In this document: positions 14,730 through 22,775 of the stretch, in pieces
How positions within the stretch are numbered: position 1 is the first letter of the stretch
Layout: each line of letters begins with the position of its first letter
NCBI GenBank assembly: GCA_002762705.1
Contig: PCVE01000027.1
Location: 1-26,887, forward strand
Direction of reading: 5' to 3'
DNA: 26,887 nucleotides
DNA from: Candidatus Woesearchaeota archaeon CG11_big_fil_rev_8_21_14_0_20_43_8
GTDB taxonomy: Archaea; Nanobdellota; Nanobdellia; Woesearchaeales; CG08-08-20-14
Made by a program: the position numbers and the translations under genes
The notes under the pieces: model-generated
The model's input: only the letters and a program-made list of their open reading frames with translations
Told to the model about the DNA's origin: nothing
Database searches by the model: none

Positions 14730-15575
14730 TCAATACAAGTTCTCGATAGTATCTAGGCTTTCAAGCCTTTTCTTGGCAAGATTCGCTGTCCGAAATTGTT
14801 TCCAGAATACCTTTTCTAGCCATTCAACCCAATCCGGATCATTGATCTCATAATAGATGTATGTCTTCCGATCGAGCTCTCCTCGTTTGTAATCTCCTGG
14901 ATCCTTTATCTCACGGAATCTGGCGATTCTGGAATCGATGATTATGCCTCTTAATGGCTGTTCGCAATGCCTGATCTCTATCATCTCTTTGCCTTTGGCT
15001 TCGTTGATTCGCATGAGTTTCGTCACATTGTTCCTGCTTGTTATGTCTACTTTTGTCAAGACCTTGATCGCGATACTGCTCGGCAGGTCTTCTAATACAT
15101 CGATAAGTGCCTTTTCATCGTCTATTATGCTGACCCATGAGACATTCCCTGAAAAGAAAAAGATATGTTTCTGTGCAGATCTCAATAAAGAGAACAGATC
15201 TTTATCAATCACTATTTTTTCATCTTTCTCTTCCACTAGATACGCCTGTCGCTTTTTTGGATCTACATGTTGATATATATCGAATGGAGAGAAATCATTC
15301 TTGCGCACTGACCGTTCTATCCTTGTAAATAATCTCTCCTGGAATTCTTGCGAATGGATCTTCTCTGCGTTGTTCCAGAAGACTATCTTGAGCGCTCCTC
15401 TTGTCCCGCCACGAAGTGTCCTGATGGAGAGGCTTCCTGTCTCTTCTATCATCTTTGCGACGTATCTATCCGCAGTCCTCCAGTTCTTGTTGATCAAGTG
15501 CGCGATCTCTTGGATTGTACGCGGTTTTATGTATACAAAATCGCTGATCTGTTTTATTGTCTTGCTTTCGAGCAT
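14730..15575 (-). CDS. Winged-helix regulator with PLD-like (TrmB C-terminal type) domain
   Basis: Residues ~10-65 form a winged helix (TIQEIAHLINKNWRTADRYV as the helix-turn-helix, then a strand pair with RTLRGGTRGALKIVFW). From about residue 125 a PLD-like domain follows (HIFFFSGNVSWVSIID, IAIKVLTKVDI, RHCEQPLRGIIIDSRIARFR), ending with a domain-typical IYYEINDPDWVEWLEKVFW. These are presumed archaeal transcription regulators, possibly sensing small molecules through the PLD domain, which lacks a complete HKD catalytic motif. The minus-strand TATA (about 15597-15605) is centred 26 nt before the ATG, so it looks leaderless. Its promoter faces that of the ferredoxin gene. Confidence 0.85.
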   Translation of the reverse strand: MLESKTIKQISDFVYIKPRTIQEIAHLINKNWRTADRYVAKMIEETGSLSIRTLRGGTRGALKIVFWNNAEKIHSQEFQERLFTRIERSVRKNDFSPFDIYQHVDPKKRQAYLVEEKDEKIVIDKDLFSLLRSAQKHIFFFSGNVSWVSIIDDEKALIDVLEDLPSSIAIKVLTKVDITSRNNVTKLMRINEAKGKEMIEIRHCEQPLRGIIIDSRIARFREIKDPGDYKRGELDRKTYIYYEINDPDWVEWLEKVFWKQFRTANLAKKRLESLDTIENLY

Positions 15576-15687
15576 ATTTTTAGTAATAGATCATTGTTTA
15601 TTAAGTTTTTCACAGTGTTTCAATATTGATCGGTAATATCGCAGCCGCGAAAACAATTTAAATTGAGATATGTTCCTTTTTTGTCTG

Positions 15688-15963
15688 ATGGCAGAATTGA
15701 GCATCATAAGTCTTAAAGTGCAGACTTCAATAACCAAAGCCGGGAAGCTGTGGATTCCAAAATATTTTTTGGGATGCGATGAAGATAAATGCATCTCCTG
15801 TGGTCAATGTGTACAGACATGTCCAAGAGGCGTATTGAAACTTGACAGGATTGGGACTCGTATTGTTTCTACTATATCAGATCCGGATAATTGTATCGGT
15901 TGTACTGCCTGCATGAATGCATGCAAGAACCAATGCATAATCTGTGCTGCTAAGAGATTATAA
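15688..15963 (+). CDS. Ferredoxin-like protein with two [4Fe-4S] motifs
   Basis: The product is 91 residues. The first cluster motif is CISCGQCVQTCP and the second CIGCTACMNAC (followed by KNQC), the CxxCxxCxxxC(P) pattern of bacterial-type 2[4Fe-4S] ferredoxins. Both clusters follow a ~30-residue leader that contains WIPKYFLGCDEDK. The protein probably shuttles electrons, but the partner is unknown. The frame has an ATG at 15670, but the AATTTAAATT box (about 15656-15664) is centred 26 nt before the ATG at 15688, so I chose that leaderless start. It overlaps the histidine kinase gene by 6 nt tail to tail. Confidence 0.87.
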   Translation: MAELSIISLKVQTSITKAGKLWIPKYFLGCDEDKCISCGQCVQTCPRGVLKLDRIGTRIVSTISDPDNCIGCTACMNACKNQCIICAAKRL

Positions 15964-17424
15964 GGGGAATTCTATAATAAATCTTGTTCCTTTGCCTGGT
16001 TCTGAATCGACAGAAATCCTGCCGTCATGCAGATTCACCAATTCCTTGACGATGGAAAGCCCAAGGCCGGTCCCACTATGCTTTCTTGTCATATGATCTC
16101 CTGCTTGATAGAATCTCTTGAATAACAATGGAATCTGCTCTTTTTGTATCCCTTCTCCATTGTCTTCTACTGTGAATGTCCATGTCTTCTCTTTTTTCGC
16201 AAGTGATATTCTAATCCACCCGCCTTCTGAAGTGTGCTTCACCGCATTTGATAGAAGATTCAGGAAGATCTGACGGAACTTCGCAAGATCAACAGTGACT
16301 GTCATCTCCTGAGGAAGATGCTTGATTATCCTGATGCCCTTCTTTTCAGCCAGCTTGTAATGTGGGTTTTCTGTCAACATATCGATGATATTCACGTTTT
16401 CTTTGAATATCTCTGATTTTTTCGCTTCAAGTTTTGAAAGGTCTAATACATCATTGACCATATTTGTAAGGCGATCTGATTCTTCTTGTAATATACTAAT
16501 CGCTTTTGCCTGATCATCATTCACTGATCCAAGTTCGCCTTTTCTCAATAATGAAAGATAGAGCTTTATCGATGTGAGCGGCGTCTTTAGTTCGTGTGAT
16601 ACAACAGACACGAACTCATCTTTTAGCTTATTGATCTCTTTTGCCTCAAGAAATCTTTTCTCAGATACTTTTAGTCTCTCCTGTAAGGTCAGTTTGTCAG
16701 CAAGTTTCAGATACACGACTCTTGTGAAGAGCAGGACCGCAAGCAATGGGAATGGATGGACGATCCCATAGAGCTGGAACTGACCGCCCCTGAAGAATAC
16801 GACGTTTATCAGGCTGATCATCGGAGCAATAGAATATAGCAGGAAACCAAACATGATCCCATTTGCATATCGCATCTTCTTTTTCGCATGCAGGATGTAG
16901 ATGATAGGAAGTATCAACAGATAAAGTTTCAATCCAAAAAACAAGAGATTGCCTTTGAACAGATTGAAATTGACGATATTGCTCGTCGTCGAAAGGATTA
17001 TGCTCCATGTGATGGCAACAGACATCAAGGTCACCAGATAGACAAAAAGTTCGACAAGTATCTTGCTGTAGAAGATCTTTTTTCGGTTCCTGAACAGTGG
17101 ATACAAGAATGCGTTCGAGAACAATATCAATGCCAGGATCTCCAGGCAGTTATCTACCAATGGCAATCTTGAATTCGCGATGTATATTGGAATGTTTCCA
17201 AATACGTGATACCAGAGAAAGAATGTGACTGTGAATTTCTCAAATACAAGAAGTCCAAAGCCTATGGCAAGAAATTTCATCTCCTGCTCTCTGCTCCGGA
17301 TGTATTCAGAGATGATCATGTATAATATCGTGGACAATATGGTCAGTTCAAGGAAATATTTCAGCAATGTCCCTTCATTTGTCGTAAGGAAGAAAAAGAA
17401 CCGATGTATATTCTCAAGGAGCAT
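15958..17424 (-). CDS. Membrane sensor histidine kinase
   Basis: The 488 residues comprise seven to eight hydrophobic segments in residues ~20-240, then a short coiled linker and the kinase. The H box is SVVSHELKTPL with phosphoacceptor His277. The N box FRQIFLNLLSNAVKH (384-397), G1 DNGEGI (421-426), F box LFKRFY and G2 GTGLGLSIV (451-459) are all intact, so it should be active. The N-terminal multi-helix sensor carries no domain I can name and could sense lipid, ion or membrane state. It lies 15 nt after the response regulator, with an AAGGGAT ribosome site before the ATG, forming a two-gene operon. Confidence 0.93.
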   Translation of the reverse strand: MLLENIHRFFFFLTTNEGTLLKYFLELTILSTILYMIISEYIRSREQEMKFLAIGFGLLVFEKFTVTFFLWYHVFGNIPIYIANSRLPLVDNCLEILALILFSNAFLYPLFRNRKKIFYSKILVELFVYLVTLMSVAITWSIILSTTSNIVNFNLFKGNLLFFGLKLYLLILPIIYILHAKKKMRYANGIMFGFLLYSIAPMISLINVVFFRGGQFQLYGIVHPFPLLAVLLFTRVVYLKLADKLTLQERLKVSEKRFLEAKEINKLKDEFVSVVSHELKTPLTSIKLYLSLLRKGELGSVNDDQAKAISILQEESDRLTNMVNDVLDLSKLEAKKSEIFKENVNIIDMLTENPHYKLAEKKGIRIIKHLPQEMTVTVDLAKFRQIFLNLLSNAVKHTSEGGWIRISLAKKEKTWTFTVEDNGEGIQKEQIPLLFKRFYQAGDHMTRKHSGTGLGLSIVKELVNLHDGRISVDSEPGKGTRFIIEFPL

Positions 17425-17439
17425 CGTCTATCCCTTGGA

Positions 17440-17811
17440 TCATTGTGAAAGCAGGCGTTTCACAGACTCACGTAGTTCATCTGGTTCGAACGGTTTCCTT
17501 ATGTAATGATCCGCACCGACAAAGACCCCTTTCTCTTCATCGGCATTGAGGGTCTTTGCGGTGACCATCACGATCTTTGTGTGCTTGAGTTCCGGGTGTT
17601 GTCTGATATGGAAACACACATCATAGCCGTTTCTTTCGGGCAGCATAAGGTCAAGGACGATCAGGTCCGGTCGATGTCTCTCTGCAAGAGACAGCGCTTC
17701 CTCTCCATCCTGTGCGAAGAACAGCTTGTAATCTCTGAGAATTATGCTATGGGCCTGTGCTATATTCTTCTCATCCTCTACAACAAGGATCTTTTTTGTG
17801 CTATCAGCCAT
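17440..17811 (-). CDS. Stand-alone response regulator (receiver domain only)
   Basis: The 123 residues form a single receiver domain. Acidic residues Glu12-Asp13 bind Mg, Asp54 in IVLDLMLPE is the phosphorylation site, Thr84 in VMVTAKT is the switch residue and Lys106 in YIRKPFEP completes the site. There is no DNA-binding or enzymatic output domain, so signalling must go through protein interaction, or the partner is elsewhere. It precedes the histidine kinase by 15 nt. A minus-strand TATA-like CATATAAATAAAG (about 17845-17857) would start RNA near 17825, leaving a short leader with GGGGGTAG. Confidence 0.93.
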   Translation of the reverse strand: MADSTKKILVVEDEKNIAQAHSIILRDYKLFFAQDGEEALSLAERHRPDLIVLDLMLPERNGYDVCFHIRQHPELKHTKIVMVTAKTLNADEEKGVFVGADHYIRKPFEPDELRESVKRLLSQ

Positions 17812-17894
17812 GATTGTCTACCCCCAATCTATATCATAGAAATACCTACTTTATTTATATGTTTTTGTTATTGTTTGGTTGGATTTATTGTGAA

Positions 17895-17983
17895 CTCGTC
17901 GGTTTAATACGAGGAAATACTGAAAGTATTTCCTGTACAGAAAATGCCTGTATTTTCTTGTACCACGTCCTTTAGGGTCGTGG
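17895..17983. other. Hairpin element E3 (shares hairpins with E2)
   Basis: AGGAAATACT (17912-17921) pairs perfectly with AGTATTTCCT (17925-17934) around loop GAA. GTACAGAAAAT (17935-17945) pairs with ATTTTC (17952-17957) and TGTAC (17959-17963) with one bulge, and CCACG (17963-17967) pairs with CGTGG (17979-17983) around an inner CC/GG and a TTTA loop. A further CTCGT (17895-17899)/ACGAG (17909-17913) competes with the first. The order and sequence of the three main hairpins match E2's third to fifth. It sits between the response regulator promoter and the promoter of the gene at 18068; T5 at 18013-18017 could end a plus-strand RNA. Confidence 0.75.
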
Positions 17984-18067
17984 ATAGGATTCGCGATTCT
18001 CACCTGAACAAATTTTTGTTATTGGCCGCATGTAATCATTAAATAGTCATCCGTAGAGACTATAATC

Positions 18068-18244
18068 ATGAAGCATATAAAACGAAAAGAACTTTGGGTC
18101 CATATCATCGTCTGGGGTGGATTGATTGTCGCATGGAATTTTGGATATCCGGGAGCAAAGCCATGGATGGATGTATTGGCAGCGGTGATAATCTTCTTCA
18201 TAACAAGGTTCACATTGAAAAGTCCTTTCATCATGAACGATTAG
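18068..18244 (+). CDS. Small two-helix membrane protein, 58 aa
   Basis: Start ATG 18068-18070, stop TAG 18242-18244. The product has a basic N-terminus (KHIKRKELW), then a hydrophobic helix (about 11-26), a Gly/Pro/Trp turn (YPGAKPW), a second helix (about 34-48) and a short polar end. The AT-rich box ATTAAATA (18038-18045) is centred 26 nt before the ATG, so the message would be leaderless. I know no family for it. It ends 14 nt before the convergent proline dehydrogenase gene. The predicted topology is N- and C-termini on the cytosolic side by the positive-inside rule. Confidence 0.72.
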   Translation: MKHIKRKELWVHIIVWGGLIVAWNFGYPGAKPWMDVLAAVIIFFITRFTLKSPFIMND

Positions 18245-18258
18245 AAATATCTTAATGC

Positions 18259-19260
18259 CTATCTATGCCTTCTGAATGGCCGCATTATTGTGTGGTCAAG
18301 GTTCCATAAGAAATTTTTGGCCCCGAAATCCACTATGTCTGGATTCGCCATCAGCCTTCGTCTGCAGTATGCTGTCGCATCCTTTCTGCTGTATGCGAAT
18401 GGCACATAGAGCCGCATCCTGACTGGCTTGATATATGATCTGAACCTGCCTATCATGATCTTTCCCTGAAGCAGTCTTCTTGGTACGCCCATGAGCATCT
18501 GCACTTCGAATCGTGATGATGGTATCTTCTTCGCTGTCAATAAATCGTCAAATATATCCGCAAGCAATCGTTTGTCATGTGTCGCGATCTCTACATAATG
18601 GCCTGCATGTAGTAACTGGTTCACATGCCTAAACATCTCGACTTTCATGAGTGGTTTTTTCTGAAGAGCGATGTCTTCTGGTTCATTGTATATCCCGATG
18701 CATGATCTGAATCTCCCCTTCAGATTCTTGAATCTTTTGATATCTTTTTCTGTCCTGAATAATCTTGATTGAAGCACAGCGCCTGTGTTCGTGTATCCTT
18801 TTTTGAGCAGTATCTCATAGATATCTAAAGTGAGATCTGTCCAGAAGTGGTTTTCCATGTCAAGGCTCATTTCGACTCTTTTTTTGTCTGCGTATTTGAT
18901 CAGTGCCTCTACATTTCGCATACACTTTTTCTTGTCGATCAAAAGCCCTTTTTGTGTCTCTCGTCCAACCGCAAGATTTGATGGTTTCATAGAGATGGTC
19001 GGTTTATTATCCTTGAATTCACTTGCGACAGCGTCTATAAGTCCTTTATATCTTTCAAGAGCGAGCGTGATATCGCTCTCTTTCTTCGCATCCTCTCCAA
19101 GTATGTCAATTGTCGATAAGATGCCTTTCTCATCGAACAAGCGGGCCTGTTCAATTGCATCTTCCATGCAGTAGCCCGCGACATAAGGCCTTGCGAGGAA
19201 CCGGATCATGAACCCAGGTATAATGGAAACAATAAAACGTTTGAATCGATTATAGGTCAT
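18259..19260 (-). CDS. Proline dehydrogenase (FAD-dependent)
   Basis: The 333 residues match the PRODH (PutA) TIM barrel that oxidises L-proline to P5C with FAD. Visible signatures are STIDILGEDA, ISMKPSNLAVG, VEMSLDMENHFWTD, YTNTGAVLQSRLFRTEKDI and RLYVPFA, followed by the substrate-binding CRRRLMANPD. The frame stays open upstream to 19410, crossing the acs start, so the true start is internal. I chose the ATG at 19258-19260 because the ATTTATATA box (19284-19292, minus strand) is centred about 28 nt away, giving a leaderless message. It diverges from acs; P5C dehydrogenase is not in the window. Confidence 0.87.
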   Translation of the reverse strand: MTYNRFKRFIVSIIPGFMIRFLARPYVAGYCMEDAIEQARLFDEKGILSTIDILGEDAKKESDITLALERYKGLIDAVASEFKDNKPTISMKPSNLAVGRETQKGLLIDKKKCMRNVEALIKYADKKRVEMSLDMENHFWTDLTLDIYEILLKKGYTNTGAVLQSRLFRTEKDIKRFKNLKGRFRSCIGIYNEPEDIALQKKPLMKVEMFRHVNQLLHAGHYVEIATHDKRLLADIFDDLLTAKKIPSSRFEVQMLMGVPRRLLQGKIMIGRFRSYIKPVRMRLYVPFAYSRKDATAYCRRRLMANPDIVDFGAKNFLWNLDHTIMRPFRRHR

Positions 19261-19283
19261 ATTATCTCTTCTGCTAATCATCA

Positions 19284-19374
19284 TATATAAATCTGTATAC
19301 CAAACATTTAAAAACGACTTGTGGATGAAATATCTTAGACTAAAAGCCATTATTAGATACAGATATGAGGTGAT
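19284..19374. promoter_or_regulatory. Divergent promoters of proline dehydrogenase and acs
   Basis: The minus-strand box ATTTATATA (19284-19292) serves proline dehydrogenase. On the plus strand CATTTAAAAAC (about 19305-19315) would start acs RNA near 19336. GAGGTGAT (19367-19374), complementary to the 16S 3' end, lies 5 nt before the acs ATG at 19380. The two promoters are adjacent, so a shared regulator is possible. Confidence 0.55.
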
Positions 19375-19379
19375 AAAGG

Positions 19380-21341
19380 ATGGCAGACAATAAATCAACA
19401 ATTTCTTCATTGATGACAGAAGATAGGGTATTTGACCCTAAACCAGAATTCTCAGAGAAGGCACATGTCAAGAGCCCTCAGGAACATACAGATATCTCGA
19501 AGAGCGCAGAGGATGATTTCGAAGGATTCTGGGCAGAGAAGGCAGACCAGCTCACATGGTTCAAGAAGTGGGACAAAGTCTTCACATGGGACAAAGAAAA
19601 AGTCGACATAAAATGGTTTGTCGGCGGAAAACTGAATGTCTCATATAACTGTCTTGATAGGCATGCAGAGAGTGATAAGAAAGACAAGACAGCGATCCTT
19701 TGGGAAAGCGATGGCGGTCAGGTCAGAAAATATTCTTTTGCCGAACTGAAAAGCGAAGTCTCAAGATTCGCAAATGTCCTCAAGGGTTTTGGCGTTGTGA
19801 AAGGCGATCGTGTCTGTCTCTATATGGGTATGGTTCCAGAGCTCGCTATCGCGATGCTCGCATGCGCAAGGGTCGGAGCCGTCCACAGTATTGTTTTCGG
19901 TGGGTTCTCAGCAGAGTCATTGCGCGACAGGATCCTTGACAGCAAGTGTAAAGTGCTTATCACCGCTGATGGGAGCAAGCGTGGCGGAAAAGTCGTCCCA
20001 TTGAAAGGCGCGTGCGATGAAGCGCTTGAAGGTGTCGACTGCATCGAGAAAGTCATAGTCTACAAGAGAGCTGATAATGATGTCAACATGAAAGAAGGAA
20101 GAGATATCTGGTGGCATGACGCGACAAAAGATGTCTCAGATGACTGTCCTGCTGAAGAGATGGACGCAGAGGATCCACTGTTCATATTGTATACAAGTGG
20201 CACCACTGGAAAACCAAAGGGTGTCCTCCATACGACCGGTGGCTACCTGACTTATGTGACAGCGACGACAAGGTGGGTATTCGATATAAAAGATGATGAT
20301 GTCTATTGGTGCACAGCAGATATCGGTTGGATAACCGGTCACAGCTATATCGTCTATGGTCCGCTTGCGCTCGGTGCAACAACCATGATGTTCGAGGGTA
20401 TCCCGACATATCCGGAACCTGATAGATTCTGGGATCTTGTCGAGAAGCACAAGGTGTCGATATTCTACACAGCACCGACAGCGATCCGCGCGATAATGAG
20501 GAACGGCGATGAATGGGTCACAAAACACGACCTCTCAAGCCTGAGATTGCTTGGCACTGTCGGCGAGCCGATAAATCCGGAAGCATGGATGTGGTACCAT
20601 AAAATCGTCGGCGGCGAGAGATGTCCTATTGTCGACACTTGGTGGCAGACAGAGACTGGTGGCATATTGATCACGCCATTGCCTGGTGCGGTAGCCACAA
20701 AACCTGGTTCTGCGACAAAACCTTTCCCTGGAGTGTTCCCAAAAGTGCTCAGGGAGGATGGGTCCGAAGCGGATGTCAACGAAGGAGGATATCTTGTGCT
20801 GACAAAACCATGGCCAAGCATCATGCGCACAGTCTATGGTGACCACAAGCGATTCATCGATACATATTGGAGCAAGTATCATGGCATGTATTTCACCGGC
20901 GACGCTGCAAGACGGGACAAGGATGGTTACTTCTGGATAATGGGTCGTGTCGATGATGTGGTCAATGTTTCAGGTCATAGGATCGGCACTGCTGAAGTGG
21001 AGAGCGCCCTTGTGTCGCATCCATCAGTCGCAGAGGCCGCAGTCGTCCCGATGCCGCATGAGATCAAAGGCCAGGGTCTGTATGCTTTCGTGACATTGAA
21101 GAAAGGTATAGATAAGACTGATGAACTGAAGGCAGAGCTTATCGCCCAGGTCAAGAAAGAGATCGGTCCGATAGCAAAGCCAGACAAGATCCAATTCGCT
21201 GATTCCCTTCCGAAGACAAGAAGCGGAAAGATCATGCGAAGGATATTGAAAGCCATCGCTGAGGGCAAGGATGATGTCGGGAACACGACAACACTTGCTG
21301 ATCCAAGCGTTGTCGATGTGCTGATAAAAGAAAGGAACTGA
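19380..21341 (+). CDS. acs: Acetyl-CoA synthetase, AMP-forming
   Basis: The full-length 653-residue enzyme converts acetate, ATP and CoA to acetyl-CoA through acetyl-AMP. Features include WFVGGKLNVSYNCLDRH, the P-loop YTSGTTGKPKG (about 271-281), WWQTETGG, GDAARRDKDGYFWIMGRVDD and the C-terminal TRSGKIMRR with the regulatory/catalytic lysine near 617, which is acetylated in many homologues. All motifs are intact. A perfect GAGGTGAT SD is 5 nt upstream. Its divergent neighbour is proline dehydrogenase and the next gene is an OFA carrier, suggesting acetate uptake or re-use; this link is inference. Acs is of bacterial/archaeal type and could come from horizontal transfer. Confidence 0.97.
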   Translation: MADNKSTISSLMTEDRVFDPKPEFSEKAHVKSPQEHTDISKSAEDDFEGFWAEKADQLTWFKKWDKVFTWDKEKVDIKWFVGGKLNVSYNCLDRHAESDKKDKTAILWESDGGQVRKYSFAELKSEVSRFANVLKGFGVVKGDRVCLYMGMVPELAIAMLACARVGAVHSIVFGGFSAESLRDRILDSKCKVLITADGSKRGGKVVPLKGACDEALEGVDCIEKVIVYKRADNDVNMKEGRDIWWHDATKDVSDDCPAEEMDAEDPLFILYTSGTTGKPKGVLHTTGGYLTYVTATTRWVFDIKDDDVYWCTADIGWITGHSYIVYGPLALGATTMMFEGIPTYPEPDRFWDLVEKHKVSIFYTAPTAIRAIMRNGDEWVTKHDLSSLRLLGTVGEPINPEAWMWYHKIVGGERCPIVDTWWQTETGGILITPLPGAVATKPGSATKPFPGVFPKVLREDGSEADVNEGGYLVLTKPWPSIMRTVYGDHKRFIDTYWSKYHGMYFTGDAARRDKDGYFWIMGRVDDVVNVSGHRIGTAEVESALVSHPSVAEAAVVPMPHEIKGQGLYAFVTLKKGIDKTDELKAELIAQVKKEIGPIAKPDKIQFADSLPKTRSGKIMRRILKAIAEGKDDVGNTTTLADPSVVDVLIKERN

Positions 21342-21371
21342 TCGGTTCTTTTTTTCCTTCTTCTTTTTTAT
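21334..21371 (+). terminator. Terminator of acs
   Basis: GAAC (near 21335) can pair with GTTC (near 21345) across the acs stop, followed by a run of eight T and further T-rich sequence up to 21371. The hairpin is short (4 bp), so the T tracts are probably the main signal. Confidence 0.5.
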
Positions 21372-21437
21372 ATATATTGTATATAAGCGAACTCTATATA
21401 ACCTAGTGTGTCTTAGAATCCTGTAGTAGGTGATAAT

Positions 21438-22622
21438 ATGAAATTCAGCAAATGGTATGTCTTGGTTGGTGCGCTCATCATACAGATGTGTCTTGGTGTG
21501 GTCTACGCCTGGAGCGTGTTCTTGTCGCCATTGATGAAAGAGTTCGGTTGGGCAAAGACTGAAGCGTCAGTGGCCTTCACGATCGCGCTTGTCTCATTCG
21601 CAGGTTTCATGATCTTCGCGGGAAGGCTGCAGGATAAACTTGGACCACGTCTCATAGCGACGATCGGCGGCGTGCTTCTTGGTCTTGGTTTCATATTAGC
21701 AAGATTCACCACCTCACTTTGGATGCTCTATATCACTTACGGAGTAATCGCAGGAGCAGGTATCGGATTCGCATATGTCTGTCCGATCGCCACATTAGTG
21801 AAATGGTTCCCGCAGAACAAAGGATTGATCTCTGGTATCGCAGTCGCTGGATTCGGTGCAGGTTCACTTGTGTTCGCTCCTCTCGCGACAAGCATAATAG
21901 AATCCACTGGTTGGCGGAGCGCGTTCTGGATCCTTGGTCTGATATTCCTTGTGGCAGTGGTTTTAGGCGCGCAGCTTCTCAGAAATCCTGATGCAGCCTA
22001 CACAAAAAAGAAAGAGGCCTTGAAGACAAAAAAAACAGAAGAGATCGGCTGGCAGGAGATGCTGAAGCGACCAGTGTTCTGGAAGCTTTGGGTCATGTTC
22101 ATGTTCGGAGCGACTGCTGGACTGATGGTGATTGGTCATCTTGCGGTGTTTGGCCGTGAAGGAGGTCTGACTCCTGAAGTGGCCGCAGCTGCAGTCGGTG
22201 TCCTCGCTATTTTCAATGGTCTTGGGCGTATAATCTGGGGTCTTGTGTCTGATATATTCGGGCGTGTCAATGCTATGACAATAATGTTCGGGGTACAGGC
22301 TTTGATGATGTTCCTGTTGATCAAGATGAACACCAGTTTCTGGATGCTCGCTTTTGCGGTGGCATTTGTCGGGTTCAATTTCGGCGGTAACTTCGCGTTG
22401 TTTCCATCAGCGACAGCAGACAATTTTGGTATGAAGAATATGGGCGCTAATTATGGATTCATGTTCACGTCATACGGTTTCGCGGGGATCTTGGGTCCGA
22501 TGCTTGGTGCCAAGGTATTTGATGCGACACAAAGCTATTTCCTTGCATTTGCGATAGCTGGTGGGTTATGCGTGATAGCAGCGATCCTATCTCGTTTCAG
22601 ATTGGCAAAGAAGCATTCCTGA
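21438..22622 (+). CDS. OFA-family MFS transporter (oxalate/formate antiporter-like)
   Basis: The 394 residues have about twelve membrane helices. Typical OFA features are KWYVLVGALIIQMCLGVVYA, WSVF, GRLQDKLGPR (the MFS loop 2-3 motif) and VKWFPQNKGLISGIAVAGFG. The second half contains GLGRIIWGLVSDIFGR. Family members carry organic acids such as oxalate/formate, or are uncharacterised. The substrate here is unproven; position right after acs suggests a monocarboxylate such as acetate. A TATA-like CTCTATATAA (about 21388-21398) and AGGTGAT (21428-21434) lie upstream of the ATG. Confidence 0.9.
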   Translation: MKFSKWYVLVGALIIQMCLGVVYAWSVFLSPLMKEFGWAKTEASVAFTIALVSFAGFMIFAGRLQDKLGPRLIATIGGVLLGLGFILARFTTSLWMLYITYGVIAGAGIGFAYVCPIATLVKWFPQNKGLISGIAVAGFGAGSLVFAPLATSIIESTGWRSAFWILGLIFLVAVVLGAQLLRNPDAAYTKKKEALKTKKTEEIGWQEMLKRPVFWKLWVMFMFGATAGLMVIGHLAVFGREGGLTPEVAAAAVGVLAIFNGLGRIIWGLVSDIFGRVNAMTIMFGVQALMMFLLIKMNTSFWMLAFAVAFVGFNFGGNFALFPSATADNFGMKNMGANYGFMFTSYGFAGILGPMLGAKVFDATQSYFLAFAIAGGLCVIAAILSRFRLAKKHS

Positions 22623-22631
22623 TTGGGGTGT

Positions 22632-22654
22632 ACAACACTGTTGTTATTTTTTTT
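22632..22654 (+). terminator. Intrinsic-like terminator of the OFA transporter gene
   Basis: ACAAC (22632-22636) pairs with GTTGT (22640-22644) around loop ACT, followed by a run of eight T (22647-22654). This hairpin plus T run resembles a bacterial intrinsic terminator. Confidence 0.6.
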
Positions 22655-22689
22655 CCAATAATTATTATCTTTTCTACAACAGTAATAGC

Positions 22690-22766
22690 TATATACAGGA
22701 AACGAAAGCTTTATTAGTTTGTGTGTGCCACACACTAAGTGTGTTTGCGTATCTTTTTTTGGAGGT
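22690..22766 (+). promoter_or_regulatory. Promoter and leader with two mutually exclusive hairpins
   Basis: TATATA (22690-22695) would start RNA near 22718. The leader begins with GTGTGT (22721-22726), then ACACAC (22730-22735), then GTGTGT (22739-22744). The middle block can pair perfectly (6 bp, three-base loops) with either side but not both. A T7 tract (22754-22760) follows and abuts GGAGGT (22761-22766), 9 nt from the ATG at 22776. This looks like an attenuator or switch, but could also be a protein operator. Confidence 0.5.
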
Positions 22767-22775
22767 CGATGTGAA

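Noticed and set aside
18019..18234. 71-codon minus-strand frame
   Set aside because: It is the antisense shadow of the 58-codon plus-strand gene, which has its own TATA and a membrane-protein composition.
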